A stretch of DNA of 64,000 nucleotides from JAWOJB01 sp046484325 (GTDB lineage: Bacteria > Actinomycetota > Acidimicrobiia > Spongiisociales > ZC4RG35), in the NCBI GenBank assembly GCA_046484325.1, contig JAWOJB010000024.1:1-64000 (forward strand), written 5' to 3'. Each line of letters starts with the position of its first letter. The first letter of the stretch is position 1. The notes beneath the pieces were generated by a model. The model searched no databases. It had not been told where the DNA came from and was given only the letters and a program-made list of their open reading frames with translations. The position numbers were made by a program, and so were the translations under genes. Positions 50,682 through 58,303 of the stretch are shown piece by piece.

Positions 50682-51722
50682 TTACGAGAGCCCGGGGAGA
50701 TGCCGGGCTCGCCAATCGTCGAGCTCGGCGAGCAGCCCGTCGACGACCGAGCGGTCGGCCCAGCTCGCCTCGATCGTCGCCCGCGCCAGCCGCATCACGG
50801 CGCCCCACCCATAGCCGAGATACGACATGAGCGACTCGTACTCGCCGGCGAGGTCGCAGCCGAACATCACCGGGTCGTCGGTGTTGATCGTGACCACGGC
50901 CCCCGCGTCGATCAGCGTCCGCACCGGGTGGTCGTCCCACCTGGCTACCCCCGTGCGGACGTTGGAGGTGGGGCACACCTCGAGGGGGAGCCGGCGGGCC
51001 ACGATCTCGGCCAGCAGGTCGGGGTCCTCCACAGCCCTCACCCCGTGCCCGATCCGCTCCACCCCCAGGTGGTCGATGGCGCTCCGCACGCTCGCGGGCC
51101 CGGCCGCCTCTCCGGCGTGGGCCGTGAGATGGAGCCCGGCCTCCCGGGCCCGCCGGTACACGGGAGCGAAGGGCCCGGGCGGGTGGCTCGGCTCCGACCC
51201 GCCGATGGTGATGCCGACCACCCCCGCCTCCTCGCGCACGGCCAGGATCTCCGAGAGGGTGACGGCGGCCCGCTCGGGGCCGGTGTCCCTCACCAGATCG
51301 GGGACCAGTGCCACCGTGACGCCCGGCACCCGGTCGAGACCCCGGCGCACGGCGAGCAGGAGCGGTCCCGTCTCGAGCCCGTGATGGCGGACGTCGGTCG
51401 GCGAGACGAACACCTCGGCGTACCGGATCGACTGGCGGGCCAGTTCGGTGGCGACCGCCTCGGCCATGTGCTCGTAGTCGAGGTAGGTGGAGTGGAACCG
51501 AAGCTTCCAGACCCAGGTGTCGATGAAGTGGGCGAAGTCGGTGTAGGCGAACCGGCGGCGCAGATCGTCGGGGCTCTCGAGGCCGGGGCTCCCACCGTGG
51601 CGCTGCACCATTCCCCAGAGGGCGTCGAGCGGGATCGCCCCCTCGAGGTGGAGGTGCAGCTCGGCCTTCGGCATCGTCTCGAGCAGGGAACGGGGGTCAC
51701 CCCGACTAGCCTCGCCGCTCAT
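50682..51722 (-). CDS. add: adenosine deaminase
   Basis: 346 residues. Zn and substrate motifs: PKAELHLHLEGAIPLDALW, LTAHAGEAAGPASV, ERIGHGVRAVEDP, CPTSNVRTGVA and NTDDPVMFG. Converts adenosine to inosine. Its ATG (51722-51720) overlaps the ATG of the divergent amidohydrolase within one CATG; a start at MPKAELHLH, 16 codons later, is an alternative. Confidence 0.9.
   Translation of the reverse strand: MSGEASRGDPRSLLETMPKAELHLHLEGAIPLDALWGMVQRHGGSPGLESPDDLRRRFAYTDFAHFIDTWVWKLRFHSTYLDYEHMAEAVATELARQSIRYAEVFVSPTDVRHHGLETGPLLLAVRRGLDRVPGVTVALVPDLVRDTGPERAAVTLSEILAVREEAGVVGITIGGSEPSHPPGPFAPVYRRAREAGLHLTAHAGEAAGPASVRSAIDHLGVERIGHGVRAVEDPDLLAEIVARRLPLEVCPTSNVRTGVARWDDHPVRTLIDAGAVVTINTDDPVMFGCDLAGEYESLMSYLGYGWGAVMRLARATIEASWADRSVVDGLLAELDDWRARHLPGLS
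51707..51712 (+). promoter_or_regulatory. candidate -10 element of the amidohydrolase gene
   Basis: TAGCCT 8 nt upstream of the ATG at 51721, inside the 5' coding part of the divergent deaminase. Suggests a leaderless message. Confidence 0.4.
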
Positions 51723-52896
51723 GTTCGACCCCGCCGTCCTGAAGGCGGTGGCTGCCGGCGTCCTCCCCTCGGTGGTGGAGGCCCGGCGTGCCATCCACCG
51801 TCACCCCGAACTGGCACATCAGGAGTATCGCACCACCGAGCTGATCGCCGGTGCCCTGCGCGAGGCCGGCTTCTCCCCCCGGCTGCGCACGCCCAAGACC
51901 GGGCTCACCCTCGACCTCGGTGAGTCCGGCAGGCGGGTGGTGTTCCGGTGCGACCTCGATGCCCTCCCCATCCATGAGTCGACCGGGCTCCCGTTCACCT
52001 CTGAGGTGCCAGGCGTGATGCACGCCTGCGGGCACGATGCCCACGCCGCCATCGGCCTGGGGGTGGCCCTCGGGCTGGGCAGGCTCGGCGGTCTGCCCGG
52101 CCGGGTCCGGGTGGTCTTCCAGCCCGCCGAGGAGACCTTCCCGGGCGGAGCGTACGAGATGCTCAAGGAGGGGGTCGTGCACGACGTGGATGCGGCCGTT
52201 GCCTTCCACGTGGATCCCTCGCTCGATGTGGGGAGCGTGGGGCTGCTCGCCGGGCCCATCACGAGCTCGGCCGATCGCTTCTACATCACCTTGGAGGGTC
52301 CCGGCGGGCACACCGCCCGACCCCATCAGACGGTCGACCTGATCCACGCCGCCGGCCGGGTCGTCACCGGGCTGCCCTCCCTCGTCCATCTCCAGGTGGA
52401 TGCCCGTTCGCCCCTGTCGCTCGTCTTCGGCCGTATCCAGGGTGGCACGGCCGACAACGTGATCCCGGTGTCGGTGGAGATGTCGGGGACCGCCCGGACC
52501 CTCGACCGGGATCTGTGGGAGCGGTTGCCGGGGATGCTGGAGCAGCTCGTCCACGACATCGTCCTCCCCACCGGCGCCAAGGCGGCGTTTCACTATCAGC
52601 GCGGCATCCCGCCGGTGGTGAACGACCCCGGGGTCGTCGACGCGCTGCACCGGGCGGTAGGCGGCGTGCTCGGCCACCAGGCCGTGGCCGGGACCCACAC
52701 CTCGATGGGTGCGGAGGATTTCGCCCGGTTCCTCGACGTGGTCCCGGGCGCCCTCATGCGGCTCGGGGCCCGGCCCGGGCTGCGCACCGTCGACCTGCAC
52801 TCTTCGACCTTCGACATCGACGAGGGCGCCCTGGAGGTCGGGGTCCTCGCCGGTATGGCCGCGGTGCTGGAGTTGCTGGTCGAGCCCCAGGTGTGA
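51721..52896 (+). CDS. M20D-family amidohydrolase (aminoacylase/hippurate hydrolase-like)
   Basis: 391 residues. ARRAIHRHPELAHQEYRTTE at the N-terminus, metal ligands in MHACGHDAHAAIGLG near residue 103, QPAEETFPGGAYEMLKEG near residue 136, the lid domain PGGHTARPHQTVDL and the C-terminal GTHTSMGAEDFARFLDV. Hydrolyses N-acyl amino acids or similar amides using two divalent metals. Substrate not predictable. Confidence 0.87.
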   Translation: MFDPAVLKAVAAGVLPSVVEARRAIHRHPELAHQEYRTTELIAGALREAGFSPRLRTPKTGLTLDLGESGRRVVFRCDLDALPIHESTGLPFTSEVPGVMHACGHDAHAAIGLGVALGLGRLGGLPGRVRVVFQPAEETFPGGAYEMLKEGVVHDVDAAVAFHVDPSLDVGSVGLLAGPITSSADRFYITLEGPGGHTARPHQTVDLIHAAGRVVTGLPSLVHLQVDARSPLSLVFGRIQGGTADNVIPVSVEMSGTARTLDRDLWERLPGMLEQLVHDIVLPTGAKAAFHYQRGIPPVVNDPGVVDALHRAVGGVLGHQAVAGTHTSMGAEDFARFLDVVPGALMRLGARPGLRTVDLHSSTFDIDEGALEVGVLAGMAAVLELLVEPQV

Positions 52897-52899
52897 CGA

Positions 52900-53045
52900 C
52901 CGGGGAGGGGCGAGGCCCCGGCACCGGCCGAGGCCGTGGACGAGGGCGGCCCAACCGCCGGGCGACGTCCACCACCCGGGGGTTAGGGCGGTGATCACGG
53001 AGCCCTGCAGGCCGAGACGGCGGGCCAGCATGGCGGCGTAGCGGA
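52900..53045 (-). pseudogene. possible fragment of a PfkB-type sugar kinase
   Basis: Directly after the tyrA stop, the minus strand reads SRIRYAAMLARRLGLQGSVI then TALTPGWW, like the YAA..A..LG..v..vT segment near the N-terminus of PfkB/ribokinase proteins. There is no upstream start, and the following 60 nt have no recognisable continuation. Either a small remnant or coincidence. Confidence 0.25.
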
Positions 53046-53050
53046 TCCGG

Positions 53051-54070
53051 CTATCCGAGGACCCTGAATCCCTCCCCGGAGAGCGCCTCCCGGAGGCGGG
53101 TCACCTCGCCCGCCCGGACCGACAGGGTCAAGACACCCCCGCCGCCGTGGCTGGCGTGGCGGAGCTGGAGGTCGCGCAAGTCGACCGAGGCGACCGAGAG
53201 GGCGTGCCCGACCCTGGCGATCTCACCGGGCTGGTCCTCCAGGACCACCGAGACGGCGGCGACCGGGGCGGACATGGACGCCCGGACCCGCCGGGACTCC
53301 TCGAGCGCACCGACGATGGCGGGGCGGTCGGCACTCTCGACCCTCTCGGCCCAGCCGGTGAGGTCGCCGGCCAGGCGGCGGAGGGCCGAGGCCACCGCCT
53401 CCCGGTTCCCGATGAGCACGTCGCTCCACCAGCCCGGCTCGGACAGAGCCACCCTGGTGAGGTCCCGGAATCCCCCACCCGCCAGGTCGAGAGCCCCGGA
53501 GTGTCCGGCGATCCGGCTCGTGAGGGCGGCCGCCACCACATGGGGTAGATGGCTGATGAGCGCCACGGTGGCGTCGTGCTCCTCGGCGGTCATCTCGACC
53601 GGGGTCGCGCCGAGCGACGTCACGATGCCCCGCATCCGCTCGAGGTCCCCGGACCCGGCTCCGTCGACCGTGAGGATCCAGAGGGCCCCGCGAAAGAGGG
53701 ATCCCGACGCTCCGATCGGTCCCGAGGTCTCGCGCCCGGCCATCGGATGGCCGCCCACGAAGTGGGGGAGCCGTGCCCCGGCGGCGACGACGGGGGTCTT
53801 GACCCCGGCCACGTCGGTGACGAGGGCGTCGGTCTCCAGCCCCCCGAGCAGGTCGACCACCGCCTCGGCCGGTCCGGCGGCCACCACCAGGTCGGCACCC
53901 ATCACCGCCTCGTCCGGGCCGGCTGTGCGGGAGTCCAGGGCCTGGAGGGACACGGCCCCGTCGAGGGCGGTGGGATCCGGGTCCCAACCGGCGACCCGCC
54001 AGCCGGCGAGCCGTAGCCCGATCGCGACCGAGGTGCCGATGAGCCCGGTGCCGAGGACCGCCGCCCTCAC
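53051..54070 (-). CDS. tyrA: prephenate/arogenate dehydrogenase with C-terminal ACT-like domain
   Basis: 339 residues from a GTG. Rossmann motif VLGTGLIGTSVAIGLRLAG, then FVGGHPMAGRETSGP with the catalytic His near residue 107, EEHDATVALISHLPHVVAAA near residue 163, and a C-terminal ACT-like domain (~270-339; LEDQPGEIARVGHALSVASV) that may bind tyrosine. Oxidative decarboxylation towards tyrosine. It starts 2 nt after the stop of the second DAHP synthase, so the two form an aromatic operon. Confidence 0.9.
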   Translation of the reverse strand: MRAAVLGTGLIGTSVAIGLRLAGWRVAGWDPDPTALDGAVSLQALDSRTAGPDEAVMGADLVVAAGPAEAVVDLLGGLETDALVTDVAGVKTPVVAAGARLPHFVGGHPMAGRETSGPIGASGSLFRGALWILTVDGAGSGDLERMRGIVTSLGATPVEMTAEEHDATVALISHLPHVVAAALTSRIAGHSGALDLAGGGFRDLTRVALSEPGWWSDVLIGNREAVASALRRLAGDLTGWAERVESADRPAIVGALEESRRVRASMSAPVAAVSVVLEDQPGEIARVGHALSVASVDLRDLQLRHASHGGGGVLTLSVRAGEVTRLREALSGEGFRVLG

Positions 54071-54072
54071 GC

Positions 54073-55095
54073 TCAGATCGACCGGCCGACCGCCGCCGCC
54101 ACCGCTCGCACCCGCTTCACCAGATCGGCGAACTCGGACGGCAACAGCGCCTGGGCGCCGTCGACCAGCGCCGTGTCGGGCGTGGGATGGACGTCGACCA
54201 TGATGCCGTCGGCTCCGGCCGCCGCCGCTGCCAGGGCGAGCGGAGCGACCAGCTCACGCCGGCCCCCGGAGTGGGACGGGTCGACGAGCACCGGCAGGTG
54301 GGCGAGCTCCTTCAGGAGGGGGACCGCGGTGATGTCGAGGGTGTTGCGGGCCGCCGTCTCGAAGGTGCGGATGCCCCGCTCGACCAGGATCACGTGGTGG
54401 TTCCCCTCCTTGTACACGTACTCGGCGGCGTTGAGCCACTCCTCCAGCGTCGCCGTGAACCCGCGCTTGAGCTGGACGGGCTTGGGCTGGCGGCCGACCT
54501 CCTGGAGGAGGGTGAAGTTGGCCATGTTGCGGGTACCCACCCGGAGGATGTCGGCGTACGAGGCGACCAGCTCGACGTGGCGGGGGTCGAGCACCTCGGC
54601 CACGAACGGGATGTCGAACGTCTCCCGGGCCTCGGCCAGCAGGCGGAGGCCCTCCTCGCCCAGACCCTGGAACGAGTAAGGGGAGGTGCGTGGCTTGAAG
54701 GCGTCGCCGCGCAGCACGGTGGCTCCCGCGGCCTTCACCGCCTCGGCGGTCCGGAAGAGCTGCTCGCGGCTCTCGACGGCACACGGCCCGGCGACGAAGG
54801 TGAATCCCCCGCCGCCGATGCGGGTGTTGCGCACGTCGATGACCGTGTCGACGGGTTGGAAATCGCGACTGACGAACTTGAAGGGCTTCAGCACCGGCAC
54901 GGCCTTCTCGACGCCGGGCAACGCCTCCCACGGGATCTGCTGGATCCGCTCGCGGTCGCCTATGGCCCCGACGACCGTCTGGAACTGACCGGTCGACACG
55001 TGGGCTTCGCACCCGATGGAGCGCAGGCGCTCGACCACCGACTCGATGTCCTCGGCGGTGGCATCTGGACGCAGGACGATGATCATGGCGCTCAT
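54073..55095 (-). CDS. aroF: DAHP synthase, class I beta with N-terminal regulatory domain
   Basis: 340 residues from the ATG at 55095; 55119 and 55086 are alternatives. An N-terminal ferredoxin/ACT-like domain (IIVLRPDATAEDIESVVERL; VVGAIGDRERIQQIP) binds the feedback inhibitor in relatives; the barrel has VAGPCAVESREQL, LRGDAFKPRTSPYSFQG, LKRGFTATLEEWLNAAEYVY and VDPSHSGGRREL. Makes DAHP from PEP and erythrose-4-phosphate. No chorismate mutase domain and no attenuator leader, unlike the paralogue at 32436-33485; control is probably allosteric instead. Confidence 0.92.
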   Translation of the reverse strand: MSAMIIVLRPDATAEDIESVVERLRSIGCEAHVSTGQFQTVVGAIGDRERIQQIPWEALPGVEKAVPVLKPFKFVSRDFQPVDTVIDVRNTRIGGGGFTFVAGPCAVESREQLFRTAEAVKAAGATVLRGDAFKPRTSPYSFQGLGEEGLRLLAEARETFDIPFVAEVLDPRHVELVASYADILRVGTRNMANFTLLQEVGRQPKPVQLKRGFTATLEEWLNAAEYVYKEGNHHVILVERGIRTFETAARNTLDITAVPLLKELAHLPVLVDPSHSGGRRELVAPLALAAAAAGADGIMVDVHPTPDTALVDGAQALLPSEFADLVKRVRAVAAAVGRSI

Positions 55096-55152
55096 CCTCG
55101 GGACCCCTGGAGCCGGCATGTTACGCCTGGTCCGGGGGCCGAATCTCCGCGC

Positions 55153-55181
55153 TTGCAATTGCTAGCGTTTTGCTGTAGCTT
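55153..55181 (+). promoter_or_regulatory. promoter of the XRE regulator gene
   Basis: -35 TTGCAA (55153-55158), 17-bp spacer, -10 TAGCTT (55176-55181), then 7 nt to the GTG, so leaderless. The region is unusually AT-rich and holds repeats of a TTGC..TAGC theme (GCTTGCAATTGCTAGC; TTGCTGTAGC; TTGTGGCTAG), possibly the regulator's own operators. Confidence 0.6.
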
Positions 55182-55188
55182 GTGGCTA

Positions 55189-55578
55189 GTGAGCGAAGGC
55201 AAGCACTCGGAGGTCGGCGAGTTCATCCGGCAGCAGCGGGAGCGAGCGGACCTCTCGTTGCGGAGGCTCGCCGAGCGGGCGGGGATCTCGAATCCCTACC
55301 TGAGCCAGATCGAGCGGGGAATCCGCAAGCCCTCGGCGGAGATCCTCATGCGGATCTCGCGGGCCCTCGAGATCTCCGCCGAGACGTTGTACAGCCGGGC
55401 GGGCCTCATGGATGGTTCGCCGGTGTCGGTCTCGGTACTGGAGGCCGTCGAGGCCGACGAGCGCCTGACCTCACGACAGAAGACGGTCCTGCTGGAGCTC
55501 TATCGGACGCTCGTCGAGGCGAGCGGACCGGTCGGGAGCCGGTCGACGGACGAAGCATCGACGAGAGACGAGGAGTGA
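55189..55578 (+). CDS. XRE-family helix-turn-helix regulator
   Basis: 129 residues from a GTG with a leaderless-type promoter. HTH_3 domain at residues ~8-66: GEFIRQQRERADLSLRRLAE and AGISNPYLSQIERGIRKPSA with both DNA-binding helices, then LMRISRALEISAETLYSRAG. Short tail without ligand domain. It lies 2 nt upstream of the HBHA-like gene. In mycobacteria the same pair occurs as Rv0474 (XRE) and Rv0475 (hbhA), from memory, so it probably controls the next gene and itself. Confidence 0.88.
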   Translation: MSEGKHSEVGEFIRQQRERADLSLRRLAERAGISNPYLSQIERGIRKPSAEILMRISRALEISAETLYSRAGLMDGSPVSVSVLEAVEADERLTSRQKTVLLELYRTLVEASGPVGSRSTDEASTRDEE

Positions 55579-55580
55579 TC

Positions 55581-56120
55581 ATGGAGGCGAAGACCTACCT
55601 CTATGCCGCCGTTGGGGCCCCGGTCGTGGCCGGCCGGGCCGTTCAGGGAACGTTCGAGTCCCTGCGCCAGAAGCTGACCGAGAACCGGGTGACCCTCACC
55701 AAGGAGACGAAGGATCTCGTCGCCGAGTGGGCCGTCGAAGGCGAGAAGGCCCTCGACCGTCTCGGCGAGGGCAAGATGGTCGACGAGCTCACCGCCAAGG
55801 TGGACTTCGACCAGATGCAGGAGCAGGTGGGCAAGCTGCGCGACCAGCTCGAGGACATGCTCGAGACCTGGCGCACCAACTTCCGCCCTGCAGAGCGCGC
55901 CGAGGGCATGATGCGCAAGGCCGCCGGAAAGATGGAGGAGGCCGCCGAGAAGGTGGAGGAGGCCGCTGAGAAGGTGGCCAAGCCGGCCGCCGCTGCCGCC
56001 AAGAAGCCGGCTGCCAAGAAGCCGGCTGCCAAGAAGCCGGCTGCCAAGAAGCCGGCGGCGACCACGGCGAAGAAGCCCGCCGCTCCGAAGCCCGCGCCGG
56101 AGGCCACCAAGGCGTCCTGA
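55581..56120 (+). CDS. HBHA-like protein with helical N-domain and Lys/Ala/Pro-rich tail
   Basis: 179 residues, GAGGAG 5 nt upstream. Residues ~1-130 are amphipathic helix and probable coiled coil (TFESLRQKLTENRVTLTKET; FDQMQEQVGKLRDQLEDMLE). Residues ~135-179 are a basic tail of KKPAA repeats coded by a 15-bp tandem unit. The build matches mycobacterial heparin-binding haemagglutinin, which binds anionic polymers and lipids; a histone- or phasin-like part is also possible. The preceding XRE gene supports the HBHA link. No signal peptide. Confidence 0.7.
   Translation: MEAKTYLYAAVGAPVVAGRAVQGTFESLRQKLTENRVTLTKETKDLVAEWAVEGEKALDRLGEGKMVDELTAKVDFDQMQEQVGKLRDQLEDMLETWRTNFRPAERAEGMMRKAAGKMEEAAEKVEEAAEKVAKPAAAAAKKPAAKKPAAKKPAAKKPAATTAKKPAAPKPAPEATKAS
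56010..56058. repeat. 15-bp tandem repeat in the HBHA-like gene
   Basis: About three and a half copies of GCTGCCAAGAAGCCG encode AAKKP units of the basic tail. Low-complexity DNA of this type varies in copy number by slippage. Confidence 0.8.
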
Positions 56121-56133
56121 CCCCCCCTCGACA

Positions 56134-56172
56134 CGCGAAATGGGGACCCCGACCCGGGGTCCCCATTTCGCG
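56134..56172. terminator. 18-bp perfect hairpin between convergent genes
   Basis: Arms CGCGAAATGGGGACCCCG and its exact complement around loop ACC. Located between the HBHA-like gene and the DUF4332 gene; serves as a bidirectional terminator. Same 18+3+18 architecture as the element at 5390-5428, different sequence. Confidence 0.8.
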
Positions 56173-56178
56173 TTCGGC

Positions 56179-56583
56179 TCACCGCCGTACGATCGGATCC
56201 ACCTCGCCGGCGTGTTCGATCCACGCGGCGACCATCGCCGTCGTCGGAAGCCGCCGGACGAGGCGGCGCTCCTCGTTGATCTCCGACAATCTCGTCGTGA
56301 GCGCCTGGGGGCTGCGGCGACGGAGGTCGCGGGCGGTCGTCGCCCCCGCCGCCATCAACAGCGCGGCGTATTCGCCACCCACCCCCTTCACCCGCATGAG
56401 GTCGGCGGCCAGGGCCCAGCCGAGAAGGTGGTCGGGATCGATGCCGGCGTGGTTGGCCAGCTCCGCCCGGTCCTTCTTCACCGCCGTCCGGCGGAGGAGG
56501 CCCTCGGTGCTCCGCACCCCCTGCTTGCGCAGCTTGGTGGCACTCTTCGGGGGCATTCCCACGATGGCGGAGATGGACGGCAT
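56179..56583 (-). CDS. DUF4332 helix-hairpin-helix protein
   Basis: 134 residues, AGGAG 8 nt before the ATG. Two HhH-like motifs: AIVGMPPKSATKLRKQGVRS near the N-terminus and MRVKGVGGEYAALLMAAGAT near residue 62, matching the DUF4332 layout. Probably binds nucleic acid without sequence specificity; function unproven. Confidence 0.75.
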   Translation of the reverse strand: MPSISAIVGMPPKSATKLRKQGVRSTEGLLRRTAVKKDRAELANHAGIDPDHLLGWALAADLMRVKGVGGEYAALLMAAGATTARDLRRRSPQALTTRLSEINEERRLVRRLPTTAMVAAWIEHAGEVDPIVRR

Positions 56584-56640
56584 GGGTGCGGCTCCTTCCG
56601 GCGGACGGGGAGGGGCGAGCCTAGCCAGGTCGATGGGGGC

Positions 56641-57234
56641 TCACCCCGGTCGCCGGGGCCGCAACTCGGCGACGTCGGCCTGGGTGTCGACGTCGCGGGG
56701 TGCCAGCCGTTCGACCCACACCTCCTCCACCCACTCGGGATGGGCCTGGAGGAGTCGTCCGGCGCCCTCGTCTCCCTCGAGCGACATGAGGCGCGGCCAG
56801 AGCCGGCGGTCGAGCAGCACCGGGTTTCCCCACGAGTAGCGGTATTTGGGGACCACGGCCCGGGCATGCGAGCGGGCGTGTGCCGCCACGAGCGCGGCGA
56901 CGACGCCGGGGTCGACGTCCGGTTGGTCCCCGAGCACGATGAGTGCGGCGTCGGCTCGTGAGAGGCGGGTGAGGGCATCGAGGCCCACCCTGATCGATGA
57001 GGCGAGGCCGTCCTGCCACTCGGGGTTCTCGATGAGGCCACAATCGGCGAGGTCGGCGTCGGACCTCACCCGGTCGGCGTCGGCTCCTATGACCACCCAG
57101 ATCTCGTCGACCGGGAACCTGCGTGTGCGCTGCACCACGTGGCCGAGCAGCGTGCGTCCTCCCCATGGCTCGAGCTGCTTGGGCCGTCCCAACCGGCGCG
57201 AGCCTCCGGCGGCGAGGACGAGTGCGGCGATCAT
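56641..57234 (-). CDS. mocA: molybdenum cofactor cytidylyltransferase MocA-like
   Basis: 197 residues. Nucleotidyltransferase signature AALVLAAGGSRRLGRPKQLE at the N-terminus, IVLGDQPDVDPGVVAAL near residue 99 and SWGNPVLLDRRLWP near residue 134. MocA adds CMP to Mo-molybdopterin, making the cofactor form used by xanthine/CO dehydrogenase-type enzymes, consistent with the hydroxylase genes at the right edge. Its ATG overlaps the XdhC C-domain stop. Confidence 0.88.
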   Translation of the reverse strand: MIAALVLAAGGSRRLGRPKQLEPWGGRTLLGHVVQRTRRFPVDEIWVVIGADADRVRSDADLADCGLIENPEWQDGLASSIRVGLDALTRLSRADAALIVLGDQPDVDPGVVAALVAAHARSHARAVVPKYRYSWGNPVLLDRRLWPRLMSLEGDEGAGRLLQAHPEWVEEVWVERLAPRDVDTQADVAELRPRRPG

Positions 57235-57995
57235 CGTCTGCCGAGTCTCCGCACCTCGCCCTGCAGAACGGGCGGCCGGCGGTGGCCGTACCGCGCCTCG
57301 GTCATCTCCGCCAGGATCGCCACCGCCACCTCGCCGGGCGTGACGGCTCCGATGTCGAGACCGATCGGCCCGTGGATCCGCTCGACCTCGGAGGGCTGAT
57401 GCCCGGCGGCCAGCAGCCGCTCGCGACGGCGGGCTGCCGTCGCCGTGCTGCCCATGGCGCCCAGGTACCGGACGGGCCGGCCCAGCACCAATGGCCACAG
57501 CGGGTCCTCGAACCGGGCATCGTGGCTCAGCACCACGACGAACGCCCGGTGATCGAACGTGAGGCGGTCGGCGATCTGGTCGGGCCAGCCGACCAGCAGC
57601 TCGGCGGCGTCGGGAAACCGGGCCTCGGTGGCGAAGGCCGCCCGGCTGTCCGAGACGGTCACCCGGTAGCCGAGATGGGTGGCGAGGGTCGTGAGCGACT
57701 GGGCGATGTGGACCGCCCCGAAGACGAACAGCCGGGGAGGCGGCGCCAGCGTCTCGACGTAGATCTCGTGGAGCCCGTAGGCGAGCGTCTCGTCGCGCTC
57801 CCGGTCCATGAGGGCGAGGGCGTCGGCCACGACGTCGGAAGCCACCTCGGAGGGCAGCGAGCCGGCCAGGATGGTGCCGGAGAGATCGACGACCGCCGAC
57901 GCCCCGACGGCCGGCCCTCCGACCGCCGTGAGCCTGGCACCGAGTCGCTCGGCGGCGAGCAGTCCACGGCAGGCCTCGAGAACCGCCGGTGTCAC
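57231..57995 (-). CDS. XdhC-type maturation factor, C-terminal (Rossmann) part
   Basis: 254 residues from a GTG overlapping the previous gene's stop (GTGA). The central and C-terminal region is the XdhC Rossmann domain: RLFVFGAVHIAQSLTTLATH near residues 90-110, VVLSHDARFEDPLWPLVLG, RYLGAMGSTATAARRRERL and GPIGLDIGAVTPGEVAVAIL. XdhC proteins bind and protect Moco and help sulfurate it. The usual N-terminal XdhC/CoxI domain is a separate gene here. Confidence 0.87.
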   Translation of the reverse strand: MTPAVLEACRGLLAAERLGARLTAVGGPAVGASAVVDLSGTILAGSLPSEVASDVVADALALMDRERDETLAYGLHEIYVETLAPPPRLFVFGAVHIAQSLTTLATHLGYRVTVSDSRAAFATEARFPDAAELLVGWPDQIADRLTFDHRAFVVVLSHDARFEDPLWPLVLGRPVRYLGAMGSTATAARRRERLLAAGHQPSEVERIHGPIGLDIGAVTPGEVAVAILAEMTEARYGHRRPPVLQGEVRRLGRR

Positions 57996-58303
57996 CAGGG
58001 CTCCACGAAGACCTGGATCGTGCCCCCACAGGCCAGGCCCACCTCGAATGCATCCTCGTCGGCGATGCCGTAGGTGACGAGGATGGGCTCGCCGGACTCG
58101 ATGACCCGCAGTGCGTGGAGCACCACGTCGTTCTCGACGCAGCCGCCCGACACCGACCCCTCCATGTCCCCGTCCGAGGAGACGACGAGCTTGGATCCGA
58201 CCGGCCGAGGGGCCGACCCCGAGACCCGCACGACCGTGGCCACCGCCACCCGCTTGCCGGCCTCTGCCCACCGATCGCGTACGTCGAGCTCCGATCGCAT
58301 CAT
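57992..58303 (-). CDS. XdhC/CoxI-type maturation factor, N-terminal part
   Basis: 103 residues; ATG at 58303 or 58300. RVAVATVVRVSGSAPRPVGS then KLVVSSDGDMEGSVSGGCVE and VGLACGGTIQVFVEPW is the entire XdhC_CoxI domain, including both cysteine motifs (GGCVE, ACGG) thought to handle cofactor or sulfur. The stop overlaps the C-domain gene, so the two halves are made together. Confidence 0.87.
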   Translation of the reverse strand: MMRSELDVRDRWAEAGKRVAVATVVRVSGSAPRPVGSKLVVSSDGDMEGSVSGGCVENDVVLHALRVIESGEPILVTYGIADEDAFEVGLACGGTIQVFVEPW

